This document shows, piece by piece, positions 23,901 to 36,900 of a DNA stretch of 64,000 nucleotides (position 1 is the stretch's first letter; each line of letters begins with the position of its first letter). The DNA is taken from positions 27,835,691 to 27,899,690 of the forward strand of contig OX637407.1 in NCBI GenBank assembly GCA_951799425.1, in the 5' to 3' direction. Below the pieces are notes generated by a model. It saw only the letters and a list, made by a program, of their open reading frames with translations, did not search any database and had not been told where the DNA came from. A program made the position numbers and the translations under genes. The DNA comes from Ilex aquifolium (taxonomy: Eukaryota > Streptophyta > Magnoliopsida > Aquifoliales > Aquifoliaceae).

Positions 23901-26900
23901 CACATGATGGCTCCAAACAAGGGGATCTATCATCTCTACCATCTTCACGGTCTGCATTTGCCTCACATCTTCGCATAAAGAAAGATGAAAACGTATGATG
24001 CTTTTACTGAGTTGAGTAATTTTTTCTCGAATTTGATAGCTTTAAGCCTTTAACCAAGCAGTATACGTGCTTTACTTCTCTTTAATGCATCTAGCAGATG
24101 GATTCTAGGACAGTCGATGCCTTTGAAAAAGAGTTTGCGTATATTAAACCCTGTGAGCGCCGGAAAGTGGGACATAACTGGCAATATTCATCAAGGGGAA
24201 GACCCAAGAATAGGTTTTCTTTAATAAAAAAACCTTCTCAATGCCCTAGGAGTCTTTCCATTGGTGCTGATAAACATCATCTCTCAAATGGTGATCAAAA
24301 GGGCATGGGTTCCTCTACTTGTTCAATTCGTGTCTTTGAGGAGAATTTGTCTGGTTGTTTATCAAAGAAGTAAGCATTATTTCTCCTACAGTTCTTTTTT
24401 TTTTCTTCCTGTTTTCTCAGAATTTCGTATTTAACATATTTAGCAATAAAAAAAATTTATGTATAAGAATTTACGTTGGTTTTGATGTTACTACAAGTTA
24501 CGGACTTGTGGTACATATGTTATCACCTTATGTGCCTGACAGCCTGAGTAGTGAGTATCATATTGTATGGGTTTTTATGTTTTGCATGTTTTATAATTTG
24601 TGAAATGATTTATGTGTAGTAGAATCCTTCATCTTGACAGTGGGGGTAGAGTTGTAAGCCTGGGAGTCCTATTGTATGAGTTTTCATCTTTTGTACATGT
24701 TTTATTGTTTGTGAAATGTTATATGCAGAGCAGCATCGTTCAACTTGACTGTATGGTATAGCTGTATGGAGAGTTAGACCTCTGTATTTGTATTCAGTTT
24801 GTGTGATTTTATTTGCATGGTTGTGTCATACTGGATATGTATGCTAGTTATTTTTAATATAAGTAGTAGCTGTTGATTAATGAATAATGAGTAAATGTAA
24901 AATTTTTCATGAATATACAATTTTGAACATAAAACAATTCCTTGATTGGAAAATTTTTGATTTAGTACGAGAGAAGGCAAGGCTTGTTCTTTAATACTTT
25001 ATATAAGCAATGATAATTTCTTTACTGCGATATTACGTTTGCAAATTGATTGTGAGAAAGATGTTCAGGAAGGGAAAGGAAAGGTGAACTTACATCTTGG
25101 GTGACTGATTTTGTCTTCACCAGCTCTTTTACATTTCGATATGCCCTTATTTTTTGTTCTATAACTATTTTTCCTAGTAAAAACGCCTATATAAGCCATC
25201 TTGTTTCAGTTCAGAGAAAATTTTATTAGCAATGCATTACTATTTGGATCTCCAGGATTCTTTATTCACAGGCCTGGATGAATGCATATTGTATGTCTAA
25301 TTTGATTTTCTTCATTTGGTAGGAGAAATGCTTCTCAAGTCCGGCCTTCAAATGAGTTGAGGCTGAGGAATGTAAGTTATTTTCAGTTGCGATATTTATT
25401 CTATCCTTATTTCATAATATCTTCTGTTGCATGTTTGGAAATATATCGCAATGTGCCATCCTTTCATGCTACTATCATTTCTTTGAATTGTAGAATTCTC
25501 TTTAAGCATTCAAATTTTGATACTGCCAATGGAATTACTTAGTTTTCTGCTTTTAATCATTACACAAATGAATGACCGCTTTCCAATAACCTGAAAAATA
25601 AATCCTCAAGATTTTATATGCTCAAGAGTTGTTAACCTGTTCATGTCTGCTAAAATTTCAAAAGAAAATCCCCTGGAGAGGCATACACACACGATATAAA
25701 GAACAGAAAAGAATAGAAACGAAAGCAACCCAATCTCTGAAACTGAAATTACAGAATGAAAATGATCAGATGTGTTTGTCATTTCTTTTTTGTTTTCAAT
25801 TGACCACAAATCAGAAAACCACAGAAGACAATAACTTTGAAACAAAATATGCATATTGGACGGGGGAGTGTTTATGCATGCATTTTGGTTTAGTTGGCAC
25901 AAACCAAAATGACTGCAAAGTTTAGACTCTCTCTGTAAGTACGAAGGTTTACTTAATCATTTATATCTAAAGTCCGAACATCTCTTGAAATCTGGTTTAC
26001 ATGAACCTTGATGCTTTGGCTATTAAAAATGGATGGTTGCTTGTGATGTTTTATTACAGGAAACATTCTTTTTATGATTTCCTAACAAAAGGGCCTTTGG
26101 TTCAATGGTACTCCTTGCGTTGTGAAGGCTTTGCCTTCTTGAGGTCAAGGGTTCAAGCGCACCCCCCCCCCCACACACACACACACCCCAAAAAAAAAAA
26201 ATGGTTCCCTAATTTTCCTGTATTAGGATTTGTTGCAACCGTTTGTATCTTTTGGTTTGTGTCATACGTTTTGCTTGACAACACTGGCTATTTTTGTATC
26301 TTTCAAGGCTTTTGGTTACTTCTTCATGTGCGGTTGATTGAGAAACTGAAATAGAATGTTTTTATGAGCACAGTAGCTGTTGAATAGGACAATGACGGGA
26401 CGCTTCAATTGCAAGAATTGTTGGTGTTTAGTGTATTCAGTTGGAAAATTCTAGTTGGTATACATGATATATTTGTCAACAAGTTATCTGGGTTGTCTGA
26501 AAGTACACTGGTTGCCTTTTTTTTTTTCCCCCAATAGGCCAAGCTTTTGTTTTCTTTCTTCGTTTACATTTCAGCATTGATGCCTCTACTACAACTTGCT
26601 GTTCTTGTAGGGACATTCTGTTGTTCTAGTGGATGAGGAGGAACCTCAGCTTGTTGGAACAACAGAGCAAGCAGACAGAATAGATGAATGGTACCTCGAA
26701 AATTTTTGTTCTGTTTTTTTTTGGGCTTAATATTTGAACAAAATGATATGTTGGGATTAGCAATTGTTTGATTCCTGCTGCTTTTTTTTTCAGCATGAAA
26801 GAGACTAAGATCTACTATCCATCAAGGTACACCATAGTCCTTACCTTAAATGTGATGCATATTGCAACTTTGTTCAACAACAAATTTGCCAAGGTATAAT

Positions 26901-29900
26901 ACACACGTTTTAAGGTCTTCTCCCTCTTATCTGTCCACACAGGGATGACCCAGAATCAGTTGAAATTGTTTACTCAGACATGGACTGCCTTGCTCCTGAA
27001 GCTTATCTCTCATCGACCATTATGAACTTTTACATCCGGTAAGTTTATAATAATATTTTGAAGAGGCTTGGTGCACCCTCCCTCTTCTGTGCATTTTTTT
27101 GCTGTCTCCTTCCTTCTTTCTCTGTGCATATTTTCGTACAGCTTATTAACCTTCAAGCTCTGGTAGAGGTGCCCGATCCATTTATTATATATACATGCCA
27201 GGTTGTATTGTATTCTTGGTGCAAGCTGGAGGAAACTTTTGCTTTAATATACCGATGAGGTTGTCATTTTTAACAAGTTGTGAATTTCCTGTGGCTAGAT
27301 ATCTGCAGCAGCCAACATCTCCCACAAATAGGACAGGATGTGATTATCATTGTTTTAATACTTATTTCTACAAGAAGCTGAAAGAGGCTGTAATGAAGAA
27401 GGTATCTCTTCTTCCCTATGGTATCTTTTCCTTGTGTTTTTCCTAATCTCCCATAAACAAAATTCTGGTTCCAGCTTTGGCACTTCTTTAGGTTGTAGCT
27501 TCTGGTGCTTTAAACCCACTTGTTGAGTGTGTATCCTGAAGCCGGTAAACCTAGGTACTGGTATTTTAAAATTGGTAGCACTCATTGTTTTGGAAGTTAC
27601 TTCTTTTTTTGTTTGATAAGGGGTTTTTGAAAGTTACTTATCAACCGTGAAAATAAGGGAACAGGTGCCTTTTTTAGATAAGGAACCTTAGTGCTATTTG
27701 GTCCAAAAGTTTTCCCTCCATGAGTCCCCAAGGCATAAGAACCATTAGTACATAGACATAAGCAATACCTGAAGCTGAGACATAAGCAATACCTGAAGCT
27801 TTAATTTATTCAAACCTTGTGGTAGATTTTTTTGGCTTCATTTCTTAAATTTCTCCAGTGTAAACTTTTCTGTGAAAGATATGAGGTGTAAAGAGACATT
27901 TTTCCCCTTTTCATACGCTTATGGAAAGACAGATAAATTTTACCTAACCTTCGCATAATAATATCCATCAACATTCAGTGGAACCTTGCTGAAAATAACT
28001 TTCATTGTCTGAATGCTAGGCATTGTTTTGCATCTTACATCTGCTCTGCTGTTATTGATAGCTTTTCGTATTTTTCTTAAATGACTTGCAGCCGAGTGAC
28101 AACGAAAATACATTTGAAAAGTTCAGAAGGTGGTGGAAAGGTGTCAATATATTTGAGAAAGCTTATTTACTCCTTCCAATACATGATAAGTAAGCATTTT
28201 TAAGTTAATTTTAAAGGTTTTATGATTGTCTGCATGTATAGAGCGACATGTACGAATGTTTATTTCTGCCCATATTTAGAGGATCCATATGAAGGAAAAG
28301 ATTTACATCATAACCTTTAAGGAATTACTTCCTGCATTGAATGAACTTTTATTATACTTTCCTTGAAGAAAGAACGGTATGACTTGAAATTTTTAAGTTT
28401 CAGAAAATTTCCTGTTTTTCCCCTACCAAATGGGAAAATATAATTTTCTAGTGGCTTCAGCAATTTTTTGTTTTCTGCACCCTCCAAAGGGGAAAATTAG
28501 ATTTCTTGATGGCGTCGAACTTGGTTACATATAAAGATAATCTGGAAGTGTAGAATGTACCCAAGAAGGACAGTCTTCTATTCAAGCTCCTCTGGGCGGC
28601 TGTTCTTGATAAGTGGTTGAGCAGTTTTATTTCTTCTAATACCCAGGTTCCTAATCTTCAAGATAAAAACCTCACTTTCAGTCCACAAGTTTGGGTAGCG
28701 GGTTTGGAAAGCATTGTTGTTTTAGGCTTTTAGCTTGTTGTCGGGTAACTTGGGACAACTATAGTGGGCAGCCTCAGTTTGTTTATTATAATTATGTATC
28801 AAAAGGAAGAAGAATTTGTGCCACAAAGTGTTGTAAATAATGCTACATGTTGCCACTATCTTTTATTGTCTTACTTGAGACCAAGGGTCTTGTCCTTGGC
28901 ACCAAACTAAGCTTGTCATTTAAATATAAGACAAATGGAAGTGATGGAATGCTCCGTAGTTATTAATTAAAGTTTTCAAATGGCAAAACAGTGGATTCGG
29001 TTATGGTCATTCTTACTCTTCCCTGTTGTATGGGAGTAGTACTTTGTGGTCCAGAATTTTATTTAGGACAGGCTAGGGCCAAATGCTCTTTTTCTGTGCC
29101 TATTGTCAATACTTCCTTGAGTGAGTTGCCTTTTATCATATTTTCTTTATGTTTATCATGTGACTTGTGGAAGCTTGTTACTTTATGTTTTGCCTTGTAT
29201 TTAATATCTTCACATGCTGCTCAAGTTACTGCAAAATTTTTATTCTCTTTTTGATGGGGATCGTGTAGGAATTGGATAGATATTATAGATTAATTATGAT
29301 AGTTATTTAGATACTTTTAGTATTTATCTTTTAAGTATTTTCTTTTAACTTTTAAGGGTTTAGTTGTCATTTTGACTATTTATTTCTTTTATAGGGGATA
29401 TGGTATTCGTTTTGGAAGATTAGACTTTTGATTATTATTGATTATTGATATTGAATCATTCTTCCTCAAATTCTCTCTCTGTTCTCATCCCCATATTCTT
29501 TTCTCATATCCTTCTTCTTCCCTTCTCATTCCTAATTCTTCCTTACTACGATTTACATCAATTTGGTATCAGAGCTATTACGATTAACATCAATTTTTCT
29601 TCCTCCTTCTATGCAGTCTTCATTGGAGCTTGGTGATAATATGCATCCCATACAAGGAAGAGGAAGCAGGGCCAATTGTACTTCATTTGGATTCACTAGG
29701 ACTTCACTCTAGAAAATCAATTTTCGAGAACATTAAAAGGTGAGATGAAAGAAGGGTTGCCAACCATATGACCTATAATTTTTTTTGGTCACTATATGAC
29801 CTATAATTCAGGATAAATGATTGCAGTACTTCTGAGATTCAAGTTTTTAATCAATGGTATTGGTACCAAATTTCAGCTATTTGGAGTCGTTTTCTTTTCT

Positions 29901-31618
29901 TTTCTTTTATTTTTTTGGGGTTTTTGTGAAGCCAGAAAGCAAGGATATAAGAAAATAGAGAATAATCACTAATCAGAAAAGTGACAATTTTTCTGCAGAC
30001 AGACGAAAATGGTGGCTGAAGCTTTCTATTGAGGGGATAGGACTATGTTTTCTTTCCAACTTCAGAAAAATGGGATATGACATTGTTGATATGAAGTCAT
30101 GTTTTTTTAGTGATCACATCCTTTACTGTCTTGTATTTGCTTCTTTAGAATTGAGGATGCATCTTGCTTGAACTTGTACCTTGTATTCTTATGGCATTTT
30201 GTACCTTTGTGACTACTGCTTTTGGTTTGAGACAGGCCATATGGTTATTGCATTTTACACCTTTGACATTTAACTAGAGTCGAATTACCATGATTAACTT
30301 CACCAAGAAGCCATCATGTACAATTGAATGAATTTAGGGGCTTTGCTATACCACTCATTATCTAGGGATTTTAGCTGGAATTATTTATCTTTTTTTGTTA
30401 TGTAGCATTCTGGGTATTTAGTTGTAATAGTCATATCCCATGACCAATTAATCTGCTGTTCCTTTTTTTATTTATTAAGAACACTGATTTTTTGCTATAA
30501 TGGTATCTCAACTAGGTTGTCCTTTGACATATTGAATATTTAAGTTGTGCTTGTAGCTTTTTGAGAGAAGAATGGAACTATCTGAATAAAGAAGAAGCTC
30601 TTTCAGGTCTTCCTATTGCCGACAAGATCTGGAAAGATCTTCCACATAGAATCAATGAGAAGACAATTGAGGTAAATCTCTTTCTCTTGTGCCTCATTTG
30701 ATATATAGGTTTTGCCTATGCTTTCTTTTCTTCAAAGTATACCTCCAAACCATTAGTACGAGTTTTATGCTTATTATGTGTATGCAAATGCAACACTTAG
30801 CTCGTACGGTACAGGATAAATGTCGTTAAAGAGAATCCAATATTGGAGACGCTGTGTCATTGTTATTTGCAAACCTATGTATCCGATATCTTGAAAGCAC
30901 TTGCGAACAATCAAATCTCTTTCTAAACATTTTAACTCATATTTAACTGAGTTAGTGCTATAGACTTGTGTGCAATGCCTTATTTTTACACGACGTAGAA
31001 GTAATCTGTTAAGGCTTGCAAGAGTAGCTTCCTGCAACATTTTGGTGGGGAATAGGTTGAGGTTTTCCAAAAATCCAGGAAAAATGAGTTATGGTAGATT
31101 TCAGATTTTGCGGGGAAAAGTTTCTTTCTCTAACTTGGATTTATGGGTTGCTGGCTGTGATGTTAAACTCTCCAGTTGCATTGTCTTCATTTTCCCCTAC
31201 AGGTTCCACAACAGAGAAATGAGTATGACTGTGGTGTGTTTGTTCTCTTCTACATGGAACGCTTCTTACGGGAGGCTCCTGAAAGGATGAAAAAGAATGA
31301 TTTAGCAATGGTAGAGTCTTCCTGCTCCTTAGCATTTTTTAACATGTGTGATGTTGGTTGAGTGTAAGTGTTATTCATGTGATCTTGCATTGGTGGGACT
31401 AATGATACGCACTGTGGCCTCTATATTACATTTATTCATAAAGGTTTCCATTTCATACGTAAAAGTGATATTTTCCTTGGTTGTTATATTTTAAATCTCA
31501 GTTTGGCAAGCATTGGTTTGGACCTGAAGAACCCTCTCGTCTAAGACGGACAATCTGGAGTTTACTCAGGGAGGAATTCAAGAATGCAAGTGACAATATA
31601 CGTGGTTTGAATCCTTAG
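20935..31618 (+). CDS. SUMO protease of the OTS/ULP1C-ULP1D class
   Basis: There are fourteen coding exons: 20935-21273, 22180-22231, 23898-23992, 24098-24369, 25323-25371, 26611-26690, 26794-26826, 26943-27038, 27299-27401, 28092-28189, 29617-29739, 30557-30671, 31203-31310 and 31502-31618. They give 559 residues, close to the Arabidopsis ULP1C/ULP1D proteins. The N-terminal half is polar and charged, with a coiled-coil-like stretch (about 60-112). The C-terminal C48 cysteine protease domain shows DCLAPE, IMNFYIRYLQ and FRRWWKGVNIF. The catalytic triad is His408 (LHW), Asp431 (HLDSLG) and Cys495 (YDCG), with oxyanion Gln489. It removes SUMO from nuclear proteins; the plant OTS pair is linked to stress responses. 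Exon 2 uses the GTGAGA donor at 22232; the alternative at 22228 would put exon 3 out of frame. Confidence 0.93.
21325..21543. repeat. 109-bp tandem duplication in SUMO protease intron 1
   Basis: Two nearly identical adjacent copies share TTCTTAATATTACTATAGAT followed by a common tract ending GGAATATTTTTGGGG. Corresponding bases are 109 bp apart (for example 21362 and 21471). There are few mismatches, so the duplication is recent. Confidence 0.8.
22380..22919 (-). mobile_element. Possible solo LTR in SUMO protease intron 2
   Basis: On the minus strand the block begins TGTAGTGAGG at 22919 and has a good TATA box (CTATAAATA at 22725-22717) followed by pyrimidine-rich sequence. That is the layout of an LTR promoter. 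The far end (CA) and a 5-bp target duplication were not found, so the boundaries and the call are tentative. No internal retrotransposon sequence is seen. Confidence 0.3.
26086..26200 (+). mobile_element. tRNA-derived SINE in SUMO protease intron 5
   Basis: An internal pol III promoter is visible: box A-like TGGTTCAATGGTA near 26098 and box B-like AGGGTTCAAGC near 26147. The unit continues through C/CA-rich sequence into an A12 tail. Imperfect 12-bp target duplications flank it: ATGATTTCCTAA (26074-26085) and ATGGTTCCCTAA (26201-26212). It is short (115 bp) and lies in the sense orientation of the gene. Confidence 0.65.
29264..29575 (+). mobile_element. LTR retrotransposon remnant: LTR plus primer binding site
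   Basis: A block from TGTAGGAATT (29264) to ...ACATCA (29560) fits an LTR of about 297 bp with TG...CA ends. It is followed three bases later by TGGTATCAGAGC (29564-29575), the classic primer binding site complementary to initiator tRNA-Met. No gag/pol or second LTR follows, so this is a truncated copy. It sits in intron 10 of the SUMO protease, ending about 40 bp before the exon that carries the catalytic His. Confidence 0.72.
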
Positions 31619-32447
31619 CCTTTGTTCTCAAGGCTCCTGCTGGAAGCATATAGCACCAAATTATCAATATCCTCGTACTACAACAATTACTCTGAAATTT
31701 TGAAGTCGGGTACCTGGGTGTTCCTATCTCTGTACAGCTCATATGGTTATCGTTGACAACAAAATACCTCATCTCACTGGTTTGATGTTCCAATGGTGAA
31801 TCAGCAGTGGAACAAATTTTGGAACTACCTTTGTACGGGATGGAGGTTGGTCCAAAAGCCACCAGTGCAAGCTGGGACTGAACAAGAATAGAAAAATAAA
31901 AAAATGAATAGAGATTCTTCGGGACGTAAACTACATTATAGAGGTCATCCGATCAATACTAGCCCTTTTGGCTGAGTTTTAGGACTTTAAAATCTTTCTT
32001 GGTTGTATGGAAGGAAAATGGAGATATCAGCACTAGCTAACGTTCACCATTTAGCAATCAAGACCTCGACTTCTATCTTTATTGTTTTTGTACATTAAAG
32101 AGGAAATAGATTGGAATAGAATGACACAGTGTTATGTGCTTAATGGAAAGGGATTTTGGCTTTATGATTTTTTGACTTGACGATGTCTACTCCTTTGAAA
32201 TGTACTCTGTTTCTAAATAAAGATTACTGAGTCCTTTTAGTCATTGAAATGATTCATGGGCTGAAATTGCAGGGCAGAAGAATGAGTTTTCAATTGAATT
32301 TATAAGGCATATGATGATCCAGTTTCACTGATCCGTGGTCGAGAATTGCAGTCTGTCTCCCCCAAAACCTGTGGCTGTTAAAGATTGTTTTGGTATGCTC
32401 TCCTCTGATCTTAGTCATCTTTGATTGTAAAGACTTGAATTATTTTT
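31619..32447. other. SUMO protease 3' UTR and downstream DNA
   Basis: The region after the TAG includes AAATAAAG near 32215, a plausible polyadenylation signal. No further coding region was recognised. Confidence 0.45.
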
Positions 32448-33637
32448 AAGGGCGGCTCAACATAAATTGGGGCCTAAAGCGAGAAAATATTTTATAGAAA
32501 TTTACGGTATGATTTATTTTCAAAGTTTTAGTGATTTAGGGATCGGGTATGATCAAACAATAAATTGAGTGTAATTGTGAAGTTAAGATCTTACAAATAA
32601 ATAAATTGAATAAAGTCTTAAAGAAACAACAAGATAGCTAAAGATACGGGCAATAAACCAGAGTAAGACAATGAGACTGGGAGGGAGAGAAAGAGTTGGA
32701 GAGAGGCGGTGAGAGTGGAGAAAAAATTAATGAAAAGAATTTGAAAGAGATTGCTACTTTTAAAACTAGAAGTCGTTAATTTTAGATTTTTTTAGAAGAT
32801 TTTGTTATATTTTAGGATTTTCTATAAAGATTTATATAGACTTGTAAAAATAGTTACATTTTAGGGTTTTCTATAAGACTTTAGATGGACTTGTGTAATA
32901 TATTTGGCCTTTTGTTAGGCTCTAGGCGATTATTTTAATGGTCGGGGCCCTAGGGCTGGCCCTGCTGTGCCATTGAAATATCTGTGTATCTCGCAACAAT
33001 TGTAGTCTTTGCTCGTCCCTCACTGTTAAATCTTCGTCCATGAAACTGATTAAGTGAGACAAATTGATTAGTAGATGATGCGCAACGATTAAAAATAATA
33101 TGTATTATTTTATATTTTATGTATTTTTTCATTGATTTTTATAAGGTATTCTTATAGTAAAGATGTTCAATATTATAATGTGGTGTTACATAATTTTTCT
33201 TTTTTAGTAATTTAGGCATCTAATATATATTAAATATTATTAAATTTTTTTTATATTAATTAGTTTGTATTGTGGATCTTTTATGAGAATGGACAATTTA
33301 ATTAGTTAATATTTTTGTGTTTAAATGAAAACAAAATTGGGTTTAATAAATGGTGTTTTTTTAGAAGAGAGATACTTATTATACTTTTTTATCGAAGTGT
33401 TAATCTTTTTTTGTTTTTTAATAAATGTGTATGTGTGAGATGGATTGCACTTTTGGACGTAAATTTTAAATTTTATTTTTTTGACGTAATCTTTCAAGAG
33501 TTTTTTCGTTAAGCTAAATTATAATGAATTTTAATCTTTGATCTATATTTTATTATTGAACTCTAAAATTTCAGGCCTTTTTTTATATGTGGGGCTTAAA
33601 ACCCATGTTTTTTTGGCTCTACTGTTGAGCCGGCCTT
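32448..33637. mobile_element. hAT-like element, possibly composite
   Basis: The left end AAGGGCGGCTCAACA and the inverted right end TGTTGAGCCGGCCTT are terminal inverted repeats. The near-matching octamers AATTATTT (left, ending two bases before the element) and GATTATTT (right) could be the 8-bp duplication. A second similar end (GGGGCCCTAGGGCTGGCCCT) occurs inside near 32942-32963, so a 0.5 kb element may be nested or two elements fused. No transposase is encoded. Confidence 0.55.
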
Positions 33638-33956
33638 GATTATTTGATATTCATGCAGTGACCAAACTACCAGTAGCATGAAATCATAGCATATTTGGTA
33701 TCCATTCATTATGATATTGTAGTATAAACATGATGGAAGTGATGAAGATTTTAATTTACAAGCCAAGGTAAAAGATTGTTGAAGACTTTTCCCCAGCATA
33801 TTTCCATCCTCTTCCTCATCACACTTAGAGCTAGACCCTACAGTTAATATATACAACTTGAATTCCTTGTGCTATTCATATCCAAGTATGCTGTACAATT
33901 TGAACTTCTGTGCTAGAGATTCCCATGTCTTTTGCTCTGAACGACGATGTGCAAAA

Positions 33957-36900
33957 TTAAGGCCCTTGATGTCTGAAGAAGCAGAGACAACCCTGAGGCT
34001 GATCACTAGGGATCATACCTCCACCATTGGATGTCTCAATGGCTTCTAGCATGCGTACTACATCTTCCATCTCCGGCCTCTTCTTGGGGTCTGCGTCCCA
34101 GCATTGCTTCATCACTTTAGCCAGAGAGCTTGGACAACATCTGGGTATCTCCGGCCTCAGATTCTGCAGTTTCATGTGTAAGTCTTGTTAGTTCCATTCA
34201 ATTACTGATTTTTATAGATGATATTGACTATCTTAGCTCCAAAAATGCTGCCACAAACTGAAGAGAAAAATAAGAGTAATTGGAGAAAATCATATACCTT
34301 AGAGATAACTGCTGAAAATTCTTCCAAAGACCGGTGGTCAGGATAGGGCATGTCACAGCAATATATTTCCCACAAACAGATCCCAAAACTGTAGACATCA
34401 CACTTCCGGTTGTATAGATCACCATTAAGAACCTGCAACCACAATTATACATGTAGAGTCGGGAAGCGATAGAGATGGCACATTGAAATCAGAAGTATAC
34501 ATGGAACTAGCAGAGTTAGAGAAGATTTACTGAACTTGATTACAATACCTCTGGAGCCATGTAACCCAAAGTCCCAGTTTGGCCTGTCATCTCATCAGGA
34601 TTCAAAGCCTCGACTCGGGCAACTCCAAAGTCAGATATCTTTACTGTAAGCTTCTTGTCAAGAAGAATGTTCTCTGTCTTTATATCTCTGTGAACAATCT
34701 TCTGGGAATGAAGGTAACTCAATCTACAAGTGACAAGAAAGAAGAGTGTCACTTGATGCCAACTTGTCAAGCTCCGGAAACGCGACTCCATGGAATCACA
34801 GGTAAGAGCAATTCAGAGATGAAAGTAATTTGCTAGATTCATTGTTAGATAGGCTTGGACATGGATAGAGTTTCTTACCCTCTTGCCAAATCTAGTGCTA
34901 GTTGAATGACTACTTTGAAAGAGAGCTTCCTTATTCGGTTCTTTATCAGGTAAGATTTTAGAGTGCCTCCAAGAAGATATTCAACCACAATGCAACAAAC
35001 ATTGCTTGGCATCCTAATTTCTCCCCTATCACCCTTGAGGTTCAGTCGTGATGTTGCTCCGAAAAACTGCGAAAAGGGATTGAAATATATTAGGCCATGC
35101 ATCCCGGCAAAGGTTTAGAAAAAAAGAGCGAGAAAACAGCGAAGTCCTCAAATTGAACAAGTATAAGGTTCATTAACAATCTTGGACCCATTTGGAGTTG
35201 ATTTTTTTGGGACATTGAGGTTTTCCTAATGGGGGCCCAGTCATCATTATTCACTCATGGAAAGAACTTAGAAGTTGTACTGACCTCGGGTTTTTGTTTT
35301 AATATATGGAGGGATGGCTCAAGCCCATATTAAATTCGTGGAATGTCACAAAGGGAATGTTGGCAGTAATCAAGGGTTATAATTCGAAGGATAGTTCAAA
35401 TGATCATGGAGATAAATTATAAATTTAGATGTGTTGAATTTAAATTTTGGTAATCCTTTGAAATTACGTTGTGAGGAATTTATTCATCATGAATATTTTA
35501 GTCTCGGTATGAGTGACTTGCAAGGGCGGAGCCAGAAATGTATTTTTAGGTGGGCACTCTTAACCAGCAAAATATAATTTTTTTCTTCAATCAATAAAAG
35601 TATTGTGGTACATGTTTTTTTTTTTTTACATCATGTTGCATATTTAAAGATTCATTAAATACAAAAGAGTCACACCAATATACGTAGTCTATGCAAACAA
35701 TACTCAATAAAAAGAGGTTAATTACAACCCTTTACACAAAATGAGGCTAATTACAACTATGTACAATGGACCCTGACAACTGATAACATTATTAAAAATG
35801 TTATCGAAAATGTCTTTCTCTATATAAGTAATTAAGTTAATAGTAATCAATTTTAGGCTAAGTTTGCATCAATTTTAAAAAATTATAGTAATTTCAAATA
35901 ATTATGAATAATATAAAATTAAGAGTTATCAAAAAAAAAAAAAAAAAAATAGGTTCAATCACTAGTCGCAACTTTTTAACATATTTTCACATTTCTTTGA
36001 GTGAAAAATATGTCCAATTATTTTTTTGCACAAGATTTAGTTGGTTCAAACTTATTAGAGTGGGTTCAATATTTTTGGTTTTTGGTCATGAGCGTGGGCC
36101 TAATTCCAACTACCCAATAAAAAATCATAAATATACAACGGTAAAAATTTTAATTTTTTTTTCAGGGTGGGCATGTGCCTCCCTTGGTCCCTATGTCCTT
36201 CCGCCCTCGGTGACTTACCTTTAACTAGATCAGAGAGAGAAAAAAAAAAAAGTAATGAAGGGGTTACAATGGAAAGTCTTTTTTTTGGGAGCCGCTAATT
36301 ATTAATTTTTGGAGTTAATTTATAGTTTTTTAAGATTAAATTATAACTTCTTGGAGTGTTTAAAATTGATCATAATATTTCAAGATCGATCCTAACTATT
36401 AGGAGGAGGGTTTTACCTTGGTGACATTAGGATGATCTAGCTTGTTCCAAACAGACACTTCATGCATGAAAGCTTTCCTCAATGAATCAACTTGAGCTTC
36501 TGTTCCAGAGTCCTCCATCCCCAATTCAAGCATTTTAACTGACGATTAATTACCAGAAATAAGAAAAAAAATAATTCCCATTGCATGCCAGCAAAATCTA
36601 ACATTAAATTAAAAAAAAAAGAAAACAAAAATACTTGAAAGCATATCGTAAAAATAATTTTCAATTTACTTACCCAAAAAAAAAAAAAAAAAATTCCGTA
36701 AGACGAAGCAAAAATAATGAAAAAGAATGATACATTATATATGTGAGAGAGAGAGAAGTAGATGTGCATGCATGTTACCTGCAACCTCTTTGCCATCGTA
36801 AACTCCTCTACGAACAACACAGAAGGTACCTCGACCTATAACGTCCTTCACAACCAGTTTACTGGCATCTATGTCCCATTCTTCCTCAGGTGAAATCCTA

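Noticed and set aside
25629..25925. 98-residue open frames on both strands
   Set aside because: They fall in an intron of the SUMO protease and show no conserved motifs.
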